NCBI GenBank assembly: GCA_020723765.1
Contig: DYIF01000003.1
Coordinates: forward strand, 62,001 to 126,000
Length of the DNA stretch: 64,000 nt
From: Elusimicrobium minutum
GTDB lineage: Bacteria > Elusimicrobiota > Elusimicrobia > Elusimicrobiales > UBA9959
Reading direction: 5' to 3'
Shown: positions 43,381-52,773 of the stretch, one piece after another
How the letters are laid out: every line of letters begins with the position of its first letter
How positions within the stretch are numbered: position 1 is the first letter of the stretch
Position numbers and translations under genes: made by a program
The notes under the pieces: model-generated
What the model was told of the DNA's origin: nothing
Databases searched by the model: none
The model's input: the letters and a program-made list of their open reading frames with translations, nothing else

Positions 43381-44770
43381 CGAACCACCTCATAAATAAA
43401 TCCAAGTTTTTTTTGTTTTTTAAAATTTTTATTATTATTTTAAATATTCCTTTTTCTATCCGACACCAGTAAAACGATTGGTTCGATCCGAAGGGAGTTT
43501 TAGATGTTTCGTAATTAAATACGGGACATACTCCGCAGTAAGGCTTAAAAGCGCAATTTACGCATAGGGGCTGATTTTCAAGACAGGATGACAATAAACA
43601 TAATTTTGCTGGCGAAGAATTTACGACATCTTTATATTCGGATTTAAAAACATTTCCAACCTTAAAGGTTTTATCGTTTTGCGCTCCGACCATCCTTCCT
43701 TCGTCGCAGGTATATATATCCCCATCGTAATTATAAGCTAATTGTCCTATAACTGCGCCGCAAGGGTTTCTAAGGTCCAAAAAATTCGGATCTTGTTTTA
43801 ATAATATTTTTCTTAATTTTATAGCGGCGTTTCTTTCCACGAATTTTTTTCCTTTTTTGTTTATTTCTATTATGTAATTCAAAGATTTTTCGTAAAAATT
43901 TAAAAACTCTTCCGATGAGTATCCTATTTTTCCCCATATATTTTTTGCGTAACCTATCGGTGATAGAGGCCTTAAGAATATTCCGCCAAGGCCCAAATTA
44001 AGATATTCGTCTATTATTTCTTTATGATGGTTAAAGGAGTATCTTGTGGTGGTCATTAAAGCCGAAGGCATAAAATCGATATTTCCGTCATTTGTCAAAT
44101 CGATCATTTTTTTAATCATCTTATACCAGTATACGACTTTATCGTATGACGAGGATGGATGATATATTCTATTTTTATCGTGAATTTGTTTGGGTCCGTC
44201 TAACGATGTGCATATGGATATTTTGTTTTCTATTAAAAATTTTAGTTTTTGATTGTCCATTAAAGAAAGGTTTGTCACTAAGCTTATTATTATATTTTTG
44301 CCTATTTTTTTGTTTTTCTTTTTTATGTATTCTATGCCCTTTTTTAGAAGATTCCAATTTAAAAGAGGCTCTCCGCCTTGAAATTCTATTGTTATGTTAG
44401 GATTTGGAGTATCCATTATAAAATCTATGGTTTTTATCAAAGTTTTTTCGTTTATTTCTTTATTGAATTTGGAGTCGGTTGCTCTGCAGTACATGCAAAA
44501 ATGATTGCATTTTAATGTCATTACTATTATATGAAGACTCGGAGAAGAATAGGCGTATTTGTTTATTCCTGAGTAAGATTTAATGAAATTTTTTATGTTT
44601 TCTGGTTTTGTAAAATATTTTTTGCTCCAAAAACATTTGCCTTCTAACTTTTTATCTTTTTTCCCTTTTATTACGCTTTCAAATTGTCTTTTGTTTAACA
44701 ACAAACCTTCACCAGAATCGTTAGATACAAAGTAGGTATTTTTATCTATTTTTTCAAAATAAAAATTCAT
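43373..44770 (-). CDS. Radical SAM/SPASM protein, HxsB-like (copy 2)
   Basis: 465 residues. About 65 N-terminal residues (YFVSNDSGEGLLLNKRQFE) could be a peptide-recognition domain. The core has LKCNHFCMYCRATD, IEFQGGEPLLNW and ICTSLDGPKQIHDKNR. The SPASM part is CGAVIGQLAYNYDGDIYTCDEGRM ... CVNCAFKPYCGVCPVFNYE. All of this is near-identical in layout to 54474-55949, and CDEGRM/PYCGVCPVFNY fits HxsB. All auxiliary-cluster cysteines appear present, so it should be an active paralogue. Confidence 0.85.
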   Translation of the reverse strand: MNFYFEKIDKNTYFVSNDSGEGLLLNKRQFESVIKGKKDKKLEGKCFWSKKYFTKPENIKNFIKSYSGINKYAYSSPSLHIIVMTLKCNHFCMYCRATDSKFNKEINEKTLIKTIDFIMDTPNPNITIEFQGGEPLLNWNLLKKGIEYIKKKNKKIGKNIIISLVTNLSLMDNQKLKFLIENKISICTSLDGPKQIHDKNRIYHPSSSYDKVVYWYKMIKKMIDLTNDGNIDFMPSALMTTTRYSFNHHKEIIDEYLNLGLGGIFLRPLSPIGYAKNIWGKIGYSSEEFLNFYEKSLNYIIEINKKGKKFVERNAAIKLRKILLKQDPNFLDLRNPCGAVIGQLAYNYDGDIYTCDEGRMVGAQNDKTFKVGNVFKSEYKDVVNSSPAKLCLLSSCLENQPLCVNCAFKPYCGVCPVFNYETSKTPFGSNQSFYWCRIEKGIFKIIIKILKNKKNLDLFMRWFDA

Positions 44771-45672
44771 TTTGTTATTACCGGTTTAAATTCATCCCAA
44801 CCGAATATTTCCGGATATTCTCTCCATGGACCTTCGCAAATTTTGAAATAAACGCATTTTTTACACTTTTTGTGTTTTAATTTGCCTTCGTTTCTTCTAT
44901 ATTCTCCGTAGTTTTCCACGAATACTTCGGCATCAACCACGGGGCCGTCCGGTATTATCTTTTCCGCCACGCATTCTTCGTATCCTTTCATAAAACAATA
45001 AGGAATGGCTTCGGTATAACATTTTATCCCCTTTGAAATTCCTATATCCAGAGCCTTTTTTAGATACGGCATAACTTTGCTTTTTTTAGGAACTATCCAC
45101 TCTCTTTTTTCCCATGCTGTTCCTATGATATGGACAAAAGCGAATTGAAATTGGTCGACTTTGAGATATGTTAAAAGTTTGGCTATTTGCGGTAGATCTT
45201 TATAGTTTAAAGACGTAATTACGGTATTGGTTAGCACATATAAACCTAACTTTTTCGAGTTTATTATTCCTTTTATGGTCTGGTTAAAGCTGTTGTCTGC
45301 GTTTGTAAGTTTATCGTGGATTTCCGGTTTGGAGCCGTGTAGAGCCGGGCTTATTTCGTTTGCTCCGGCGGATTTGATTTTTTTTAAAAAGCTCATATCG
45401 GAAAGAGTCCTTCCATTTGTTTGTAGTTGTATGTATTCGTATTTTAATCGCTTAGCTTCTTTTATTAGCTCTATTAAATCGGGGTGTAGAGTGGGTTCTC
45501 CCCCGGTAAATACCACGCTGTTAGCTTGCGATTTAATTCCGTCTTTTAACGCTTTTATTACCTCCGACTTGGTTTTCCTCTCTATGAAAGTTCTTTTGGC
45601 GCCCTGAGCGCAAAAATCGCACTTGTTATTGCAGTTAAAAGTTATTTTTATGTCGATTTTTTTCCTTATCAT
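44767..45672 (-). CDS. Radical SAM protein (CNNKCDFC)
   Basis: 301 residues. ITFNCNNKCDFCAQGAKR, VFTGGEPTLHPDLIELI, IQLQTNGRTLSD and ISPALHGSKPEIHDKLT follow the usual barrel order. The C-terminal CKKCVYFKICEGPWREYPEIFGWDEF is the clearest example in the window of the short auxiliary Cys motif, CxGPWxEY. The upstream region lacks a Shine-Dalgarno; TAAAAT sits 7 nt before the ATG in a 24-bp gap, so an internal leaderless start is possible. Confidence 0.85.
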   Translation of the reverse strand: MIRKKIDIKITFNCNNKCDFCAQGAKRTFIERKTKSEVIKALKDGIKSQANSVVFTGGEPTLHPDLIELIKEAKRLKYEYIQLQTNGRTLSDMSFLKKIKSAGANEISPALHGSKPEIHDKLTNADNSFNQTIKGIINSKKLGLYVLTNTVITSLNYKDLPQIAKLLTYLKVDQFQFAFVHIIGTAWEKREWIVPKKSKVMPYLKKALDIGISKGIKCYTEAIPYCFMKGYEECVAEKIIPDGPVVDAEVFVENYGEYRRNEGKLKHKKCKKCVYFKICEGPWREYPEIFGWDEFKPVITK

Positions 45673-45696
45673 TTATAATATTTTATCATTTTTAGA

Positions 45697-46947
45697 TTAG
45701 TCGTAAGTATTTAGCCAACTATGGAAAACAGATCTATATTCCGAATTTCTTAAAAATTTTTTTAGGATTTGAAATATTCCCTTAAAAAGTTTACACCTAT
45801 CGTTGGTTATCATATTGCCGTAAATAGAATTTTGGGTTATATAATTATAATAGCCGCCTATTTTGCAGTATATCGCATACTCGCATCTTGAACAAAGCGG
45901 TCTTGTCAATTCCTGAAAATTTTCCAACATAAACTTTTGAGTTTTAGGTTTTTTTATTAAATTTTTGAAATTTTTAATATTTTTTACGTTTTCGATTAAG
46001 AATATTTTATCTCCGTTTTCGCCCAATATTCTCGCCTCGTCGGAAGGATAAATGTTTGCGTTTATGTCGTATGCGAGTCTGTGGTATATATCTATCGCTC
46101 TATATCTGGGTTTTTTCTTTTTTATTAAATCGTATAAAAGTAGATAAGCCCCCTTTTCATATACGGGAATGCCTTTTTTTATGTTTATGTTGATTATATG
46201 CTTTAAAGCTTTTTCGTAAAATTCCAAATAATCTTCGTATTGGTATCCGAATTCTTTCCAATTTAACCATGCTCTCCCGTAAGGTTCTATAAAACCCAAT
46301 TGTATTCTCATAACGCCCAATTTTAAATATTCTTCTATTATATCTTTATGGCGTTTAAGAGATTTTTTTGTGATAGTTGTTATTATATTGGGATATTCTA
46401 TACGCCCGGTTTTTGCGTAATATACGAGCTTTTTAAGATTTGATATGACTTTTTCATAAGAATCTGGCCTGTTTGAATCGTGTATTTCTTTCGGACCGTC
46501 TAACGATGTGCAGATTGTAATTTTATATTTTAATATAAGTTTTATCGCTTCTTCTTTTAGTTCCGTAAGATTTGATACGACTGAAAAATATATTTTTTTA
46601 TTAAATTTTTTAGATTTTTCGCTCGAATATCTTAAAGCTTCTTTTAAAACATCCAAATTTAAAAAAGGCTCTCCGCCTGTAAATTCTATATAATACGATC
46701 GTCGGGGAATTGTAAATATAAAGTCTATTATTTTTATGGCCGTTTTTGAGTCCATGGAATTTTTGGCGGTTCCGGAGTCGGCTATGCAGTATTTACATAG
46801 ATTGGCGCATTTTCCGGTTAAGGAGATTATATGACCCTCCGGGCCTTTATAATCCAGATAATATCTATTTTTGATTAGATTAAGTATTTCATAATAAGAT
46901 TTTTTGGGAAATATGAAGGGTAATAAAATTTTATCTTTTATAGTCAT
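45697..46947 (-). CDS. Radical SAM protein, HxsB-like but with reduced SPASM cysteines (copy 3)
   Basis: 416 residues. LTGKCANLCKYCIADSG, IEFTGGEPFLN and ICTSLDGPKEIHDSNR align with the two HxsB-like proteins, as does the C-terminal tail (RCKLFKGIFQIL, HSWLNTYD). The SPASM region is altered. CDEGRM has become PSDEARIL, the preceding Cys-Gly is missing, and PYCGVCP has become IYCKIGG; only CSRCEYAIYC resembles an intact segment. The radical SAM cluster site is kept, but one or both auxiliary clusters may be lost. It also lacks the N-terminal recognition-like domain. Confidence 0.82.
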   Translation of the reverse strand: MTIKDKILLPFIFPKKSYYEILNLIKNRYYLDYKGPEGHIISLTGKCANLCKYCIADSGTAKNSMDSKTAIKIIDFIFTIPRRSYYIEFTGGEPFLNLDVLKEALRYSSEKSKKFNKKIYFSVVSNLTELKEEAIKLILKYKITICTSLDGPKEIHDSNRPDSYEKVISNLKKLVYYAKTGRIEYPNIITTITKKSLKRHKDIIEEYLKLGVMRIQLGFIEPYGRAWLNWKEFGYQYEDYLEFYEKALKHIININIKKGIPVYEKGAYLLLYDLIKKKKPRYRAIDIYHRLAYDINANIYPSDEARILGENGDKIFLIENVKNIKNFKNLIKKPKTQKFMLENFQELTRPLCSRCEYAIYCKIGGYYNYITQNSIYGNMITNDRCKLFKGIFQILKKFLRNSEYRSVFHSWLNTYD

Positions 46948-47969
46948 TAGTGTTTGTAGAACGGAGAAATCGCTACGGGTTTGGAAATCGTTTTTATCGG
47001 TTCGAATTCTTTGCCCCCGAATATTTTATAATACGATTTTTCAAACCCGGCGCACAAGTTAAAGTATATGCATTTTTTACATTTATCGGTTTTCATTCTG
47101 AGGGTATTAGTGATATGTAAGTACATGGAATTTTTATATGATTTTTCCGGCAGATAAAGATCATCGTCGTTGAAAGGAATTTGCCAGTCAGATATTATAT
47201 GTTCGCATCCCGGAGCGACGCAAGGGACGAAGTTGCTTAAAATTGGAGAAACAGGAAGTATGTTTTTAGATTCTAAAAAAGAAAGAGTTTTTAACACATA
47301 AGGAACGATATCCGAATAACTTACTTTTAGTTTGTGTGAATTTTTATCGGCGATTCCTATAAAATGAGCCGCTATTAAACTATATGTTTCTATACCGTAA
47401 TTATCGTATAAAAATTTTACCATATCGGGGATATGTTTATAATTCAATGCCGTTATGGCTATGTTTGCCGTTACATAAATTTCGTTTTTTATGGCGTTTT
47501 CTATACCCTTTATCGTTTTTTTAAAAGCTCCCGGCGTTCTTACGGTTTCGTCATGTTTTTGAGGTATTATATGATGTATTGAAAAAGAAGCGCTATTTAA
47601 CCCGGCTTTTTTAATTCTTTCGGCGAAAACCGGATCGGCCATTTTTTGTCCGTTTGTTACTATTTGTATGACTTTATATCCTTTTTTTTTCGCAAATAAT
47701 ATGGCTTTGTCGAGTTCGGGATATATCGTGGGCTCTCCGCCTATAAATTGTACTATTTTGCTTCCGTTTTGATAAGAAGATATCAAATCCTTAAACACGT
47801 TTGAAATCAGCATTGGGTTTTTGTTTTTCCATTCATCTAATTCCGGAGAGCTGTAACAAAAAACGCATTTTATATTGCATTTGTAATGTAGAGTTATTTC
47901 GCAGACTTTTGTTCTATGATAAGGCCATTCGTATTTTTTAATTGCTTCTATTGTGGACAGAGAATTCAT
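46947..47969 (-). CDS. Radical SAM protein (CNIKCVFC)
   Basis: 340 residues. LHYKCNIKCVFCYSSPEL is followed by FIGGEPTIYPELDKAI, IQIVTNGQKMAD and FSIHHIIPQKHDETVR. The auxiliary segment is CKKCIYFNLCAGFEKSYYKIFGGKEF. It is most like 50622-51701 (both have YSSPEL/YNHPSV after the cluster motif and GGEPT). The stop/start overlap with the downstream gene is one base (TAATG). Its own ATG has no Shine-Dalgarno; TAAAAT lies 6 nt upstream in the 12-bp gap. Confidence 0.85.
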   Translation of the reverse strand: MNSLSTIEAIKKYEWPYHRTKVCEITLHYKCNIKCVFCYSSPELDEWKNKNPMLISNVFKDLISSYQNGSKIVQFIGGEPTIYPELDKAILFAKKKGYKVIQIVTNGQKMADPVFAERIKKAGLNSASFSIHHIIPQKHDETVRTPGAFKKTIKGIENAIKNEIYVTANIAITALNYKHIPDMVKFLYDNYGIETYSLIAAHFIGIADKNSHKLKVSYSDIVPYVLKTLSFLESKNILPVSPILSNFVPCVAPGCEHIISDWQIPFNDDDLYLPEKSYKNSMYLHITNTLRMKTDKCKKCIYFNLCAGFEKSYYKIFGGKEFEPIKTISKPVAISPFYKH

Positions 47970-47981
47970 AATTATATTTTA

Positions 47982-48689
47982 TTATATAAATTTAAATCTT
48001 TTTATCTTCATTATTTTGGAACTTGTGGTATCGTCTTTTTCCGATACTATCTCCCAGCTTTCTATTTTTAATTTCTTTTTGATTATAGGGCTTTTTATTA
48101 CTAATGTTTGAAAATCGTTTGCGTCTATATGATTGCCTTTGGCGTTTTCTCTGTTAATATAATTTATAAAATTTTCATCTACTTCTTTCGCCAACCAATT
48201 TATGTCTATATTTTTTTCAACGGCGGTTATTATAAAATATATACCGGCTTTCAGGCTATCTTTAATCATTTCGGTTGTCGTTTTGCCCTTTACCGCGGAT
48301 TTGTATTTTATATTTAGTTTTTTGAATAACGATAGTATATCTCTTATCAATAAACTATCTTTTTTTTCTCTTATCTCGTAATCCATGCTGGAGTAGAATG
48401 TTATTTTTTTAAATTTGCCTTTTATTTCTTTTCGGTGTATTTCTTTTATCGCATCTATAAAAGGAATTTTGTAGTCTTCGAATTTATATTCTATCATCCT
48501 TATTCCCATAAGCCTGGATTGTTCTTTTAATATTTTTATTTTTAGTGAATCGTTAAATATCTTATGGTGTATTTTGCCGGCGTTAAAAGTAAAAATAAAA
48601 GGAATCGAATATCCTTCTTTTAAAGCTTTGTATATCGAGTAATGAGAGTCTTTGCCCCCGCTATAATTTGAAAAAGCTATTTTTTGCAT
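47982..48689 (-). CDS. PP-loop ATP pyrophosphatase, Dph6/ATP_bind_4-like
   Basis: 235 residues. The N-terminal SNYSGGKDSHYSIYKAL is a clear adenylating PP-loop (SGGKDS). The following region, with GIRMIEYKF and KITFYSSMDYEIREKKDS, resembles the Dph6/diphthine-ammonia-ligase family, though it is distant. Such enzymes adenylate a carboxylate or carbonyl and transfer NH3 or sulfur. It overlaps the B12-type radical SAM gene by 13 bp. Within this cluster it may amidate or thiolate a product; that role is inference. Confidence 0.75.
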   Translation of the reverse strand: MQKIAFSNYSGGKDSHYSIYKALKEGYSIPFIFTFNAGKIHHKIFNDSLKIKILKEQSRLMGIRMIEYKFEDYKIPFIDAIKEIHRKEIKGKFKKITFYSSMDYEIREKKDSLLIRDILSLFKKLNIKYKSAVKGKTTTEMIKDSLKAGIYFIITAVEKNIDINWLAKEVDENFINYINRENAKGNHIDANDFQTLVIKSPIIKKKLKIESWEIVSEKDDTTSSKIMKIKRFKFI

Positions 48690-50632
48690 ATATATAAATT
48701 AACCTTTCCCATTTTATATGAATTAATTTTATTAAACCTATTTTTTAGCGTTTTAAAGTCTTCGGAGTTTAAAAAATCTATAATTATCATTTCTTTGCTA
48801 TTTTTCGGAATAAATTCCTTAAATTTTAGCCATGAGAATATATTCCATAATATCGTTTTTTGATTTTTAAAATCGATCTCATAAAACTCTTCTATCGAAA
48901 TGGTTTTATGCGAAGGGTCAAACTCTGTTTTGTCGCAAAATTTATCCGAAATATCTATAATTTTATCCGATTCCATCTTAAAATCCATCCATTTTATGTT
49001 TAAGTATTTGTTCATATCTATAAATCGGCTTAATTCTTTTAAGTAGAAATTAATATCGGCTTTTAACGATAATCTTATCTTTATGTTTTTTATCATATCG
49101 AGTATTTCAAATACGGTTTTGTAATAATCGTCTTTTAATATCGTCTTTTTCTTTTTTATCACCTCCAACATAAACTCGACCGTTTTGTTATAAAGCTCAG
49201 ATCTTTTTTGGTAATTTTTATTCATATATTCGAATCTATCTACATTTAAAAGTTCTTTAATCAGATTGTTTAATCTCCGGTTTTGCTTAATGTAACTCGC
49301 AAAAAGTTCGTATGTAGACAATGATCGATTTTTCGATTTTATCGTTAAAGATATTTTATGCAATATATCCGACAAGAATCTGTCTTTCTCCGTAATTTTT
49401 ATTACTGAGCATATTTCATTTAATTTTTTTTCTGTTTTAATTATTTCTTCTTTTTTATATGTGTCGTTTGAAATTATATAATAAGGATATTTATTTGAAA
49501 ATTTTATATTATATTCTTTCGACATTTTTTCAAATCTTGTGTTTTTCCAGACCATAAGTTTGAAAAAATCCAATCTTGCTTGAGTTTGAAGTCCAAATTC
49601 TATCGTTTTTTTAAAGTTTTCGAAATTATCTCCGGGAAGTCCATATATGCATGAAAGGACGAAGGGTTGCGCTATGTTTTGAATCTTATCTTTGTATCTT
49701 AGTATGTTTTCTTTTATTTTATCCATATCGAAAAATCGGTTGGTTTTTATAAGAGCCGACTTTGTAATGGTCTGGATTCCGAAAGCTACTGTTATATTAG
49801 GTTTGGATATCCAATCTACAATATTATCGTTTAGCCTGGTGGCTTCGGTGTTAAAATTAAAAAAAATCTTCTTATTTATTTTTTTTATTTTTTTAAATAT
49901 TTTCTCGGCTCTCTTTATGTCGTGAAATATGTCGCTATCGCAAAATTCTATCGATTTGGCTTCGGGATTTTCTTTTATTATCTCATCCAATTCTTTTAAT
50001 GTTCTTTTTAAGTCGAATTTCCTATATCCCATAAAACTTTTTGATACCGCGCAGTAATTGCATTGATACAAGCATCCTCTCGATCCTTCTATATAAAACT
50101 CGGTGTAATTTTTTAAGTTAAAAACTCTCGATAGATACGGCGAAGGAATCTTATTTATGTCAGAAATCGGCTCCCTTAAAGGATTAAATACCATCTTGCC
50201 ACTTTGAAAATACCCTAAACCTTTTATTTCGCTAAAATTTTTCTTTTTCTCCAATATTCGATTTAAAAGTTCGACAAAGGTTTCTTCTCCTTCTCCGATT
50301 ATTATATAATCTACTGATTTTTTGTAGTCGAGTTTGTCATAAAAACTTGTGGTTATAGCGGGCCCTCCAAGTAGAGTAATAATATTTTCGTATTTCTTTT
50401 TTAATTTAAAGCATAAATCTATGAAAATCTGAGGATTTTCGTAACACGAAAAGCCTATCATATCGGGTTTTATAGGATATAATTTTTCGTCTAAAATATC
50501 TTCGTAATCGTTTAGTTCTATTATGGTTATTCTTATGTTTTTTGAGTTTTTTTCCGCGTATGTTTTAATGTATCCAAGTCCCAGAGGCGGATGTCTTCTT
50601 TTTTTAGCTACAAGGTAAATGTTAAATATCAT
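48677..50632 (-). CDS. B12-binding-domain radical SAM protein (large)
   Basis: 651 residues. Residues 1-150 form a cobalamin-binding-like domain (PPLGLGYIKTYAEK, MIGFSCYENP, ITLLGGPAITTS, IIIGEGEETF). The radical SAM site is SRGCLYQCNYCAVSKSF, followed by FCDSDIFHDIKRAEKIF and AFGIQTITKSAL. About 300 C-terminal residues are unlike the usual B12 radical SAM tail and are not recognised. The paralogue at 22487 shares the N-terminal half only. Cobalamin radical SAM enzymes often methylate unactivated carbon; here the substrate is unknown. The neighbouring PP-loop gene overlaps it. Confidence 0.85.
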   Translation of the reverse strand: MIFNIYLVAKKRRHPPLGLGYIKTYAEKNSKNIRITIIELNDYEDILDEKLYPIKPDMIGFSCYENPQIFIDLCFKLKKKYENIITLLGGPAITTSFYDKLDYKKSVDYIIIGEGEETFVELLNRILEKKKNFSEIKGLGYFQSGKMVFNPLREPISDINKIPSPYLSRVFNLKNYTEFYIEGSRGCLYQCNYCAVSKSFMGYRKFDLKRTLKELDEIIKENPEAKSIEFCDSDIFHDIKRAEKIFKKIKKINKKIFFNFNTEATRLNDNIVDWISKPNITVAFGIQTITKSALIKTNRFFDMDKIKENILRYKDKIQNIAQPFVLSCIYGLPGDNFENFKKTIEFGLQTQARLDFFKLMVWKNTRFEKMSKEYNIKFSNKYPYYIISNDTYKKEEIIKTEKKLNEICSVIKITEKDRFLSDILHKISLTIKSKNRSLSTYELFASYIKQNRRLNNLIKELLNVDRFEYMNKNYQKRSELYNKTVEFMLEVIKKKKTILKDDYYKTVFEILDMIKNIKIRLSLKADINFYLKELSRFIDMNKYLNIKWMDFKMESDKIIDISDKFCDKTEFDPSHKTISIEEFYEIDFKNQKTILWNIFSWLKFKEFIPKNSKEMIIIDFLNSEDFKTLKNRFNKINSYKMGKVNLYICKK

Positions 50633-51701
50633 ATTTAAATGTTGTTTTTATTTTGAATTTGGGTATTTTTTTTACCGGTTCTATGCTCCCTCTTTTTATA
50701 TTTTCCGTATGTTCTTTGTTGAATCCCCTGCATTTATCTTTTAAAATGCACCGGGGACAAAGCCAGTCTATTTTGACGCTTCTATTTTCGTTTATTTCGG
50801 CTATGGTTGTAGACGTTTCGTCGTAAAGCATGACGGTTTCTCGTCTTGGAGAATTTTTTTCCCAGTCGGCTATTATGTTTAAGTATTCGGGGAAAAGACA
50901 AGGCGGGAAATTTATTAATATTCTTGTAAAAAGCGGAAAACCGGATTTTTCAACCATTTTCATGGCTTTTTTTACATATTTCGAAACTTCCACTATATTT
51001 GCCGCAAGTTTTGTTTTATTTATCTTCATAGCGCCGTAGTAATTGCCTACGATTATGTTGAAGTAATTTATTTTAAGCTCGTTATAAGCGAAGTCGAAGA
51101 ATTCGGGAAAGTCTTTATAGTTTAGAGAATTTAGAACCTGAGCGGTGGCGAGTTCCGAGTTTAATTCTTTTATCGTTTTCATCGCTTTAACCGTTTCTCC
51201 CCATGCTCCTTTGATTCCGACCAGATCGTCGTGGGTCTTTGGATTTATGGAATGCAGAGAAATATCGAAAGAGTTAAACCCGCTTTTTATTAAACTCTTT
51301 GCGTATTTTTTGTCGGATAACTTCCTGCCGTTAGTGCATATTTTTACGCATTTATATCCGATTTTTCTCGCAAATAAAGATATTTCGGTTATGTCTTTTC
51401 TAAGAGTGGGTTCGCCTCCTATTATTGACGCTATCCAGGATTTTTCTTTTGCCCCTTTATAAAGAATTTGATAAATTTTATTTAGCGAAGGAACGTTGTT
51501 TTGAGTTAAAACGGAGGGATGATTATAACAAAAGACGCATCTGTTGTTGCATGAAGAGTTTACGCTTACCTCGCATGTGTAGGGTTTTTCGGATAATTCC
51601 CATTCTATGGATTTTATTCTTTCCAAAATATATTTAGGTTTGAGATTTGGGTTTATTTTTTTTATCAAATTAAAATTTCTTTTTAAAAATTCATCTTTCA
51701 T
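50622..51701 (-). CDS. Radical SAM protein (CNNRCVFC)
   Basis: 359 residues. VNSSCNNRCVFCYNHPSV follows an extended N-terminus of about 45 residues. IIGGEPTLRKDITEI, VKICTNGRKLSD and ISLHSINPKTHDDL are typical. The auxiliary motif here is CPRCILKDKCRGFNKEH. It overlaps both neighbours (11 bp each), showing that the run from hxsA to the U32 genes is essentially one transcription unit. Confidence 0.85.
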   Translation of the reverse strand: MKDEFLKRNFNLIKKINPNLKPKYILERIKSIEWELSEKPYTCEVSVNSSCNNRCVFCYNHPSVLTQNNVPSLNKIYQILYKGAKEKSWIASIIGGEPTLRKDITEISLFARKIGYKCVKICTNGRKLSDKKYAKSLIKSGFNSFDISLHSINPKTHDDLVGIKGAWGETVKAMKTIKELNSELATAQVLNSLNYKDFPEFFDFAYNELKINYFNIIVGNYYGAMKINKTKLAANIVEVSKYVKKAMKMVEKSGFPLFTRILINFPPCLFPEYLNIIADWEKNSPRRETVMLYDETSTTIAEINENRSVKIDWLCPRCILKDKCRGFNKEHTENIKRGSIEPVKKIPKFKIKTTFKYDI

Positions 51702-52764
51702 ATATCGATTTGTTTAATTCTATCGCTTTCTTTATATAGTTTTTTATATTTTCGTTTTTTGAGCTATTTTTTATTAAAAATTTGCAAAAATCGGCTATTT
51801 TTTTGTCTCTTATTTTTAACGCTATAGAGCCATCGACCAGATTTTTTTTATAGTAATATTTTTTTATGCATTTTTGACATTTTTTGGGGTCATAACCGCA
51901 GTTTAAATATTTTTTATTAAATCCTTTTAGGCTATCGCCTATTATTATGTTCCTTTTTTCTTTTTCGTAATTAACGAAAGAAAATGGGTAAAAACCGAAG
52001 TTCCCGTCGGGATATAATTCCAGATCTTGATAAAAAGGGCATATCTTTTGTTCGTTATGAGTTTTTGAGAATAAATCGTACATTTTTTCGTGATATACGA
52101 ATATTTTTTTATTAATAAGATTTAATATTTTTTGATTGATTTCATCCATTTTTCTTTCCAATTCGATAAACTTTTTCTCTCCCCATGCTTTTCCGCAAAC
52201 GCATTCTATGTTTATTGTTTTAAATCCCAAATTTATTATTTCATCAAAATCGATACTCATATTCTCGACAAAATTGGGGTCTATACAGTATATGCAAAAG
52301 GTGTTAGAGGCAGAATTTTTTAAAAAACTTTTTATGTTTTTTTTGACCAGAAAATAGGAGTTATGTTTGTTTTCGAATAATCTATTGTATCCGTGGCTTT
52401 TTTCGGTTCCGGAAAAACTTACGGCTATAAATATGTTTTCTTTTTTAATGCACTTCAATATTTCTTTGGTGATTATGGTCCCGTTGGAGGCTAAGAATAG
52501 AGCGTATTTTTTGTCGTATTTTAAGGCCGTATTTTTTATTATAGATATCCAATCTTTTATTTTATCGAAGTATAACAAAGGCTCTCCGCCGTAAAATTCT
52601 ATTTTTTTGAAATGTCCTGGAGACATAAAAAGCTGATTAATAGCCCTTTCAAAATCTACGGTTTTTAAAACTATTTTGTTGTTTTTATTTATAAAACAAT
52701 GTTCGCATCTCAGATTGCAATCGGAGGTAACGGCTATCTTAATCTTTCGTATTTCATTTCGCAT
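51691..52764 (-). CDS. Radical SAM protein, SPASM-like (CNLRCEHC)
   Basis: 357 residues. VTSDCNLRCEHCFINKN is the cluster motif, followed by EFYGGEPLLYFDKI and FLASNGTIITK. The later CPFYQDLELYPDGNFGFYPF and CGYDPKKCQKCIKKYY are a partial SPASM pattern. It begins 9 bp after the HxsA-like stop and has no Shine-Dalgarno (TAAATT lies 6 nt before the ATG). Immediate adjacency makes it a prime candidate to act on the HxsA-like peptide. Confidence 0.83.
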   Translation of the reverse strand: MRNEIRKIKIAVTSDCNLRCEHCFINKNNKIVLKTVDFERAINQLFMSPGHFKKIEFYGGEPLLYFDKIKDWISIIKNTALKYDKKYALFLASNGTIITKEILKCIKKENIFIAVSFSGTEKSHGYNRLFENKHNSYFLVKKNIKSFLKNSASNTFCIYCIDPNFVENMSIDFDEIINLGFKTINIECVCGKAWGEKKFIELERKMDEINQKILNLINKKIFVYHEKMYDLFSKTHNEQKICPFYQDLELYPDGNFGFYPFSFVNYEKEKRNIIIGDSLKGFNKKYLNCGYDPKKCQKCIKKYYYKKNLVDGSIALKIRDKKIADFCKFLIKNSSKNENIKNYIKKAIELNKSIYER

Positions 52765-52773
52765 TATTATAAT

